Positions 58,390 through 64,000 of a stretch of DNA of 64,000 nt are shown here, piece after piece. This DNA comes from Plasmopara viticola (taxonomy: Eukaryota; Oomycota; Peronosporomycetes; Peronosporales; Peronosporaceae). Position 1 is the stretch's first letter, and each line of letters begins with the position of its first letter. A program made the position numbers and the translations under genes. A model generated the notes under the pieces. It was not told where the DNA came from. It saw nothing but the letters and a program-made list of their open reading frames with translations, and ran no database searches. The stretch covers positions 62,001 to 126,000 of the forward strand of contig MBPM02000002.1 of the NCBI GenBank assembly GCA_001695595.3, in the 5' to 3' direction.

Positions 58390-59639
58390 TCATCGGCGAA
58401 ACTGATCACCGAGTGCGTTGTACTTCCACTACGCAAATCATAATCCTGTAGCTTCACCCTTAGTAGGTTCAACATAGACTCAATGAAAAGCACAAAAAGT
58501 GCCGGAGAGAGGGGGTCTCCCTGTCGAACCCCCGCGCCCAGTTCAAACGGACTTAACGGGCGGCCGTTGAACATGAGTGATACCAGGGTTCCTGGGAAAA
58601 GGACCCGGATCCAGCGCCTGAACGTGTCGCCGAACCCAAAATGCCTCAAGACCATGTCAAGTGCTTCCCAAACGACACTATCGAAGGCCTTGGCGAAGTC
58701 GAGTAAAACCGCCCCGGCTGGTGACCCTTCCTTGCCGAACAGCTGGGATAAGACCTGATACCGCAAGTGCGCGTGACGGATATCCCGTCCCGGAACAAAC
58801 CCATATTGGTCGGAGTGGAGAAGGTAGTTGAGGATCGAGCCCAGGCGGTGGGCAAGAAATTTGGGTTTCAATTTGGCATCCACATTCAGGAGCGTGATTG
58901 GTCGATAGTTGCTGGGGACCTTGCGGTCTCCTTTCTTGTACAACAACGAGACTTGAGCACGCCGTTGGAATTTAGTCATGCGACCGAGTTGGAGTTGGGC
59001 CGCGTAGACAACCTCCAAAACACGGCTCCAAAGAGAAGGGTTGGTCTTGTAATACTCGACTGGAAGGCCGTCGGGTCCCGGCGTTTTGCCGGCCAAAGTA
59101 TGTGATATCGCCTAGTGGAATTCGCTCGCCGTAAAGGGGCTGTCCAAATAAGCCTGATCCTTTGGCGCCAATCGATTTTTGGTATGTTGGAGTATCCGGG
59201 AGAGCTTGATGCTGTTCCAGTTGGGCTTGACGTGTCCGAACTCCTTGGACGGTGAGCAGTACACGCCAGACCAATACGAAGAGAAGGCCTTGCAAGTGGG
59301 CTCAAGATCTTCGGCCGTATCCACAGGAATGGGCGTCTTGTGAAGGACCTGAAGTGGACGAAAGAAGTACTTGGAGCAATGCTCAGTCTGCTTGAGGTCC
59401 GAGGCAAATTTTTGCTTGGACGCATAATGAGATTGCTCCACCAGTTTTTCCTTAAGCTTGGCCCTCGCGGCCGTAAGCTGAACGGAGTAGTCGTCAACTG
59501 AGTTGGTAGCCTGGGCATGTTGTAGTGCGTTCACTTTGAGGTGGAGGTCTTCAATTGTCCGCTGGCGCTCGTTCTTCTTGGATTGAAAAAGCTCCCTTAA
59601 AAAAACGAGTCTCTTCGCTTGTGTTCGTCGAGAAGGCAA
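58290..59639 (-). pseudogene. LINE linker and reverse transcriptase
   Basis: The linker (59,112-59,639) is helical. The polymerase frame (58,290-59,096) carries KTPGPDGLPVEYYK, SNYRPITLLNVDAK, LLDFAKAFDSV, GVRQGDPLSPALFVLF and the catalytic ISFADDCTGLL (FADD). A stop at 59,112 separates linker and polymerase, and a frameshift after FADD, near 58,330, shifts into the next frame. All motifs needed for polymerase activity are preserved. Confidence 0.9.
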
Positions 59640-60501
59640 CCGGGATTGTAGGAGCTACTGTTGGGGCTTCGGAAAGAGTCTGCGAGCTCATGAAGCGAGT
59701 GATGCAGATGTTCCTGTGCCTCCGGGAGCTGAATGACCCAAGTTGGACATTTCCATGGGGCCCGAGAAGGGGGCTTGAAGCAGGAAGTACCAAGTTGAGA
59801 TGAAACTCCAGCGTGATCCCCTTGACCTGCCAAGCCTCGGAAGTCATGATGGATATCTTGGGTTGCCGAGTGAGAAAGTCGGGAGCTTACCAAGACGTAG
59901 TCGAGTCTGGAGCTGGTGTTGGGGCTAGTAAATTCTTGGACGTCTGGATGCTGGAGACGCCAGGCATCCACCAAGTGTAAGATGGTCATCCAGTCTAACA
60001 AGGCTTCTCGGCCTTGGACTCGGTTTCGATCCTCTTGCCTTGCTTGGTCGAGCTGACTTGAAAGGACTGTATTCAAGTCACCAAGCACAAGGTGTTGAGA
60101 GTCTTCTTCGAAGGTGCGGGGGAGGGATGCAAAAAGTCTGTCCGGTGGCTTGGCTGGACCGGAGCGTAGACCACGTGAATGTAGGTCACGGCAGAGTCCA
60201 ATGTGCCTCGCACTAGCAAGTATCGGGGCAATATTTCCATTGAGGAGACATGCTGGCGTGTAACATCATGAAGTGTGCGGATAGGGCACGAGGGTGTGAT
60301 CAGTAGTCCTACCCCATTGTGCCCGGTAAAGGTGTCTGTGTTGTCGTGGGACCAAAAGCTGGAATTCAGCTGTGAAGCCGTATTCCAGTGATGTTTCGCT
60401 CGTTTAAAGCTTTTGATACCCGTGAACTTTGTCTCTTGCAAACCCACAATGTGGAAGTTGTTTGAAAAGAAGTTCAGGGTACGTTGAGTTACGTTATTCA
60501 A
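59597..60501 (-). pseudogene. LINE apurinic-type (EEP) endonuclease
   Basis: Two overlapping frames, 60,073-60,501 and 59,597-60,088, together cover an EEP nuclease. The blocks are LNNV..FHIVGLQETKF (Glu of the active site), VTYIHVVYAPV, GDLNTVLSS, RLDYVLVSS and GQGDHAGVS, the expected catalytic Glu, Asp/Asn, Asp and His. A frameshift near 60,080 splits it. In an active element it nicks the target for primed reverse transcription. Confidence 0.85.
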
Positions 60502-60544
60502 ACCATTCGCGTTGAGAGAGAACCCTCTCAGAGTCCAATTCCCA

Positions 60545-61219
60545 TTAGGCGTGGGTGGAACTAGAGGGGGCTACCATAGTAGCCTGGGTCCTCAAAAACT
60601 CAATCGTGGAGCGAAGGGTTACCGGGATAGGCCCTGCCAAAATGTGGTCCACTAAGGGCGACATTATTAAGCTGGCAAGGGTCGTGTCGTCCCATAGTAA
60701 CGAGAGTGGGTGGGGCAGTGCCAATGCTGCCTTCCCCGTGAGCGCGCTCAGCTTAAGCGGGTCTGCGTAAATACTGGGTGCAATAATTTGCAGAGCCAGA
60801 TCCGCTTCCGCCAGCCGTAGCTTGAGCCAGAATTGCACCTGGTCTGGACACAACTGTCCTAAAACGGTCTGAAGATCGAGATCCCGCTGATCTGGATAAA
60901 GCGTGGACATCCGCTCAACCACACAGCATTCATCATCCAGTGTACAGGGTTGCATGGAGATTTCACGGAGGACGGCATGTCCGAAGGCTTTGGCACGAAG
61001 GTGCTGAAAGTTGCTCGTTGCCATGGTGTCGAACAGGACCCGGTGAAGACTGGGTTGAGCTTGTACTGACGCGATCACCAAATCCGGGTCGGTTTGCGAG
61101 CAGAATGAGCCCAAAAAGTCTTCAATCGTTGCGCATAATTCTTGAAGCGACATTTGTTCAACGTTGCTCTGTCGAACCGCCGCATTCATGGCCCCTTCCG
61201 TCGTCTCTGAAAGCTCCAC
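60545..61219 (-). pseudogene. LINE ORF1-like protein, second part
   Basis: A frame of 224 codons, helical and Leu-rich (SLHRVLFDTMATSNFQHLRAK, QVQFWLKLRLAEADLALQI), conserved in the left-hand copy. It continues the first part after frame breaks at 61,220-61,518. The domain is not one I recognise. Confidence 0.7.
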
Positions 61220-61518
61220 ATAGGAGGCTACGGACTGCGGTGGGTTTGTTGACTTATCCCACAGAATGAGGTTCTGGTCCGGAGGAATAGGTCCATCCTG
61301 ACCATCGCTCAGTCATTCATACGAGTTAATCGATGATACCATCGGGTACTCGGTTTGGGAGGGGGGGAGGCAACGCAGATCTACCGCTGGATCTGCAATT
61401 GGGCCGAAGACCATGCACTTTGCCCGCTTAATACGGTCCGGTGTACGATCCGTGGCCATAGTTACGCCAACAGGGAAGACGGCGGTGCTATCGTGGGGCC
61501 AAATCGACTTGGGATTGG

Positions 61519-62460
61519 CTACGATTGCACCTTCGAGACCGTCATAAAGCTGCGTTGGGAATACTCGTCATCAGATTGATCCCCACTATGTGGCTCACAT
61601 TCTGACGAGGAGACATCGACCATTGCATCGCTATCACTGTCGTCGCTCTTGTCATCGAAAGCGGGCGGCATGCTGCCCGTTTCGTCTTGGTCAGGGCTGG
61701 GAGGCGTAGGCGTAGGCGTAGCTTGACGATCCTGACGTCCCTTTCCCCGAAGCCTCTTGATGAAAGGTGGGACGACGCTGTTGAAGGCACGGTTGCGGTG
61801 ATGTACCACAGTGTAACCTTGTCCAGTGAATTGGATTTGGCGAGGCGGAACGCGCTTGCTCAAATCCACCGACGCTGGGGGCAACTTTTGATTGAAGTAT
61901 ACCCGTCGGCTGCGGGAGCGGAGACCTCCGATGGTATGAGCAGGTGTAATATACACCGGGGGCGTGCCTTGGTTGGCAAACCAGTCGTAGATGACGCCGT
62001 CCGTTGCGTCGTCGGGTAGGCGTTGTAGATCCACGTAATACCAATGGGAGTACTTCGAGTACGGTTGGACTTTGAACTTGCGACCACAAATGGTCACAGA
62101 TTCGCCCCCCAATTTCGCACAAAGGTCCCGGTCGGTACACTGGAAGCTGATCCCAGCGTTGTGGACTGTCTTGAAGTCGCGGAGATTGCCGAGTTTCGAG
62201 GTCCACGTGACGCTTTGTGGAGTCGAACCCAGCGAGGTCATGATCTCGGTGTCCGAGTAGGTGGCTGTTAGTTCCCGGGCTGGGATCCACATGGGTAGAA
62301 GCAGCTCGGGGGAAACTTGTTGCGGGACGCCAGCCAGGGCGGCGCAGCGTTTGTCCCGTTGGTCCCGGTCGGGATATAGCAAGGCTGCCTCCGCCTTCTC
62401 AAAGACGGCGTCAGCAGGGCGCGAATGTTCGGCCCATGGCGCGGTGTTGTGTCATGTTTG
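61519..62460 (-). pseudogene. LINE ORF1-like protein, first part
   Basis: Open for about 290 codons with no ATG in frame at the start; an ATG near 62,447 is in another frame, so the 5' end is probably shifted. Recognisable family blocks are GESVTICGRKFKVQ, YSHWYYVDLQRLPDDA and GGLRSRSRRVYF. The C-terminus is acidic and Ser-rich (DDKSDDSDSDAMVDVSSSE). No zinc knuckle is seen. Probable RNA-binding ORF1 product by position only. Confidence 0.75.
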
Positions 62461-63058
62461 GCGCCAAGCCTTGTCGCGTTGGGGGCCCGTCATAGCTAGA
62501 GAGTACTGCGGAGTACTAAGCACTAGTTGCGAATGAACGCAGGAAACTGTGGAGACGCGCTTACTGCGTCTCTAGTATCAAAGGACACTTAAGCCAACAC
62601 TAGTCGAAAGGTACCTCAATACCCGGACACAGTGAAGGTGCAGCCTACAAAGTATGCTCGCTTCCACTCCACGTGGAATTGAACTTTTCGTTGACTCACG
62701 TTAGTACAGCCTAGCGTCCTGGTGGGTGAGTCGCACTACGATGTAGTTTAGGCGAAACCAGTCGATACCTTTCGGTAAGACTTAGCGCACTTACTTCTTG
62801 TCCTCAGCAGGGATGAGGCTACAGTAAACTGTAGGCGCCTAACTGTCTGAGTGACGCGAGCTGCGGGGGCGGGGGTGGAGGCTCGGCACGACCCGGTGAA
62901 CGGGGGGGGGGGGCGGAGCGGGGCGACTTGACAACTGGGGAAGCGGAGGAGCAAGCTTGGGCTTGTCTCTGTCCACTTGTGGGGTAGCTGGCAAATTGCG
63001 GAATTACGACGCTATTGATGCAGATACTCTACGTCGGCGTGAAAAATCTTAATGAGAA

Positions 63059-63560
63059 GACGTCACGTCTTTGTCAACAGCCACTCAAGACGTCGAACTG
63101 CTGGCATGTCCATGTCCGGCTGTAAGCTCCTAAAGATGTGTGCAACTTGCTCAAGTTCTGCTAAACTCGTCGTTTTCATTCTTGAGGGGATCTTGCGAAA
63201 GTGTATTGTCGGAAGACGATATAGATCTGCCTCGTTACTTCACGTCCGTAACAGCCAAAAAAAAAGAAAACAAGTCTATTTCTGCGAGCCTCATGTCGGT
63301 CAATTGTTGTAGTAAACTCGGCTGCAGTCGATGTGAGCTTTGCGTCGTCACGACGTTGCTCAATGGCCACGTTGGCTCCATAAAATTCATAAACCGAGGT
63401 TGGCGCATCAATAACCTGTCACTCTAGACTTCACAATCTGACACAAATTGTCGCGTGTCCTGCTGAAGCTTCGTCCATTCCTGAGTTATCATCCATCTCT
63501 CCATCCACTCAGATATCAAATGCGCTACCGCATACTTAAAATGATCGAAACTATTGCCGT
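63059..63560 (-). pseudogene. Possible coding relic
   Basis: Minus-strand frames here look more coding-like than the surroundings: HFKYAVAHLISEWMERWMI at about 63,510-63,560, APTSVYEFYGANVAIEQRRD near 63,370-63,410, and TTSLAELEQVAHIFRSLQPD ending at a stop at 63,059-63,061. They lie in different frames. The gap near 63,235-63,285 could be a short intron; the one near 63,430 cannot (too short). I cannot identify the product; it may be a gene remnant next to the LINE insertion. Confidence 0.3.
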
Positions 63561-64000
63561 TGTTTCAGAGAGCGATTGCAAGTGCTATACTTGATGTGGC
63601 AACAACACGGCTTGAGGCTTTAGCTGTAAGCTTCTGCTGCTGACTCGCGTCCATTCTATGAGAAACGTGCGCACTTTGTCCTGGTATTTTTGGTTGCGAA
63701 GCTGCGGTCTCAACGCAGCTCCATCAAGCATGAGTAGTGGACGTAGATGCACTCGGCAGGAAGGATGGCGCGTGCTTTTTCCCCAACGGTTTCAGCATTA
63801 TAAGTAAGCTTAAAGTGATAACAAAAGATTATGCCATATTCATTTATTCTGATGGTATTTTTCTGGTAAAGATAGTCGTAACATCTGAGAGTTAATACCC
63901 GACCACGAAAAGACCGTTCAGCCAATCAGAAACCATGAAAGCCTAATAATTTAATTCATTTTGGAGGAGGTGATTGCCAGTTCACCATAAGTGGTGGTTG
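63561..64000. other. Gene-free end of window
   Basis: No supported gene. A minus frame at 63,710-63,925 is open for 71 codons with no recognisable motif and could continue beyond the window. Confidence 0.4.

Larger units (their letters stand above)
56400..62980 (-). mobile_element. Near full-length L1-like LINE, young but frameshifted
   Basis: A non-LTR retrotransposon on the minus strand, GC-richer than its surroundings. In 5' to 3' order: a leader at about 62,970-62,480 containing a 12-G run (62,902-62,913), an ORF1-like region, EEP endonuclease, reverse transcriptase with FADD, and a C-terminal Cys/His region. The leader and every coding block match the decayed copy at 9-15 kb. Coding regions are long and clean but broken by several frameshifts. 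No target-site duplication or poly(A) was identified, so the limits are approximate. Confidence 0.9.

Overview
The window is nuclear DNA of an oomycete, most likely a plant-pathogenic member of the Peronosporales (Phytophthora or downy mildew type). The basis is short GT-AG introns (57-139 bp, mostly 57-79), tightly packed intron-poor housekeeping genes alternating with long AT-rich gene-free blocks, broken Crinkler (CRN) effector genes with the LxLFLA and HVLVVV motifs, and relics of Ty3/Gypsy and L1-like retrotransposons. No tRNA, rRNA or CRISPR array was seen.

Layout. 2.5-8.9 kb is a gene island: a small coiled-coil protein (-), an LW-domain/ankyrin protein (+), DNA topoisomerase IB (-) and homoserine kinase (+), arranged as two divergent pairs with short shared promoters. 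9.05-14.97 kb is an old, heavily decayed L1-like LINE (+). 15-23.3 kb is gene-free and holds a Gypsy relic (-) at 16.0-18.0 kb and a diverged repeat of roughly 350-bp period at 18.4-20.2 kb. 23.3-27.4 kb holds a membrane-anchored serine carboxypeptidase (+) and a head-to-head pair of secreted DsbA/thioredoxin-fold paralogs. 27.4-44.8 kb is a 17-kb gene desert with a Gag-like zinc-knuckle relic near 28.3 kb and two Gypsy relics (+ at 36.7-38.7 kb, - at 43.6-44.4 kb).

44.8-53.4 kb is a second gene island: RAD23 (+), an ERK7/MAPK15-like kinase with a TDY loop (+), a Gat1/Sct1-type glycerol-3-phosphate acyltransferase homolog that lacks the catalytic motifs (+), a five-exon coiled-coil protein (-) and a ten-exon phenylalanine hydroxylase with a mitochondrial-type presequence (-). 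55.1-56.1 kb contains a CRN pseudogene (-) with an inverted duplicate of a CRN head joined at its tail. 56.4-62.98 kb is a young, near full-length copy of the same LINE family (-), readable but frameshifted. The last kilobase carries only a possible coding relic.

How they work together: the intact genes are core metabolism and maintenance (threonine synthesis, phenylalanine/tyrosine metabolism, DNA topology, proteasome delivery, signalling) plus three secretory-pathway proteins. The remainder records transposon invasion and effector-gene decay. Gene models below were built by hand from frame continuity and splice sites. All models checked give CDS lengths divisible by three, but none has transcript support.
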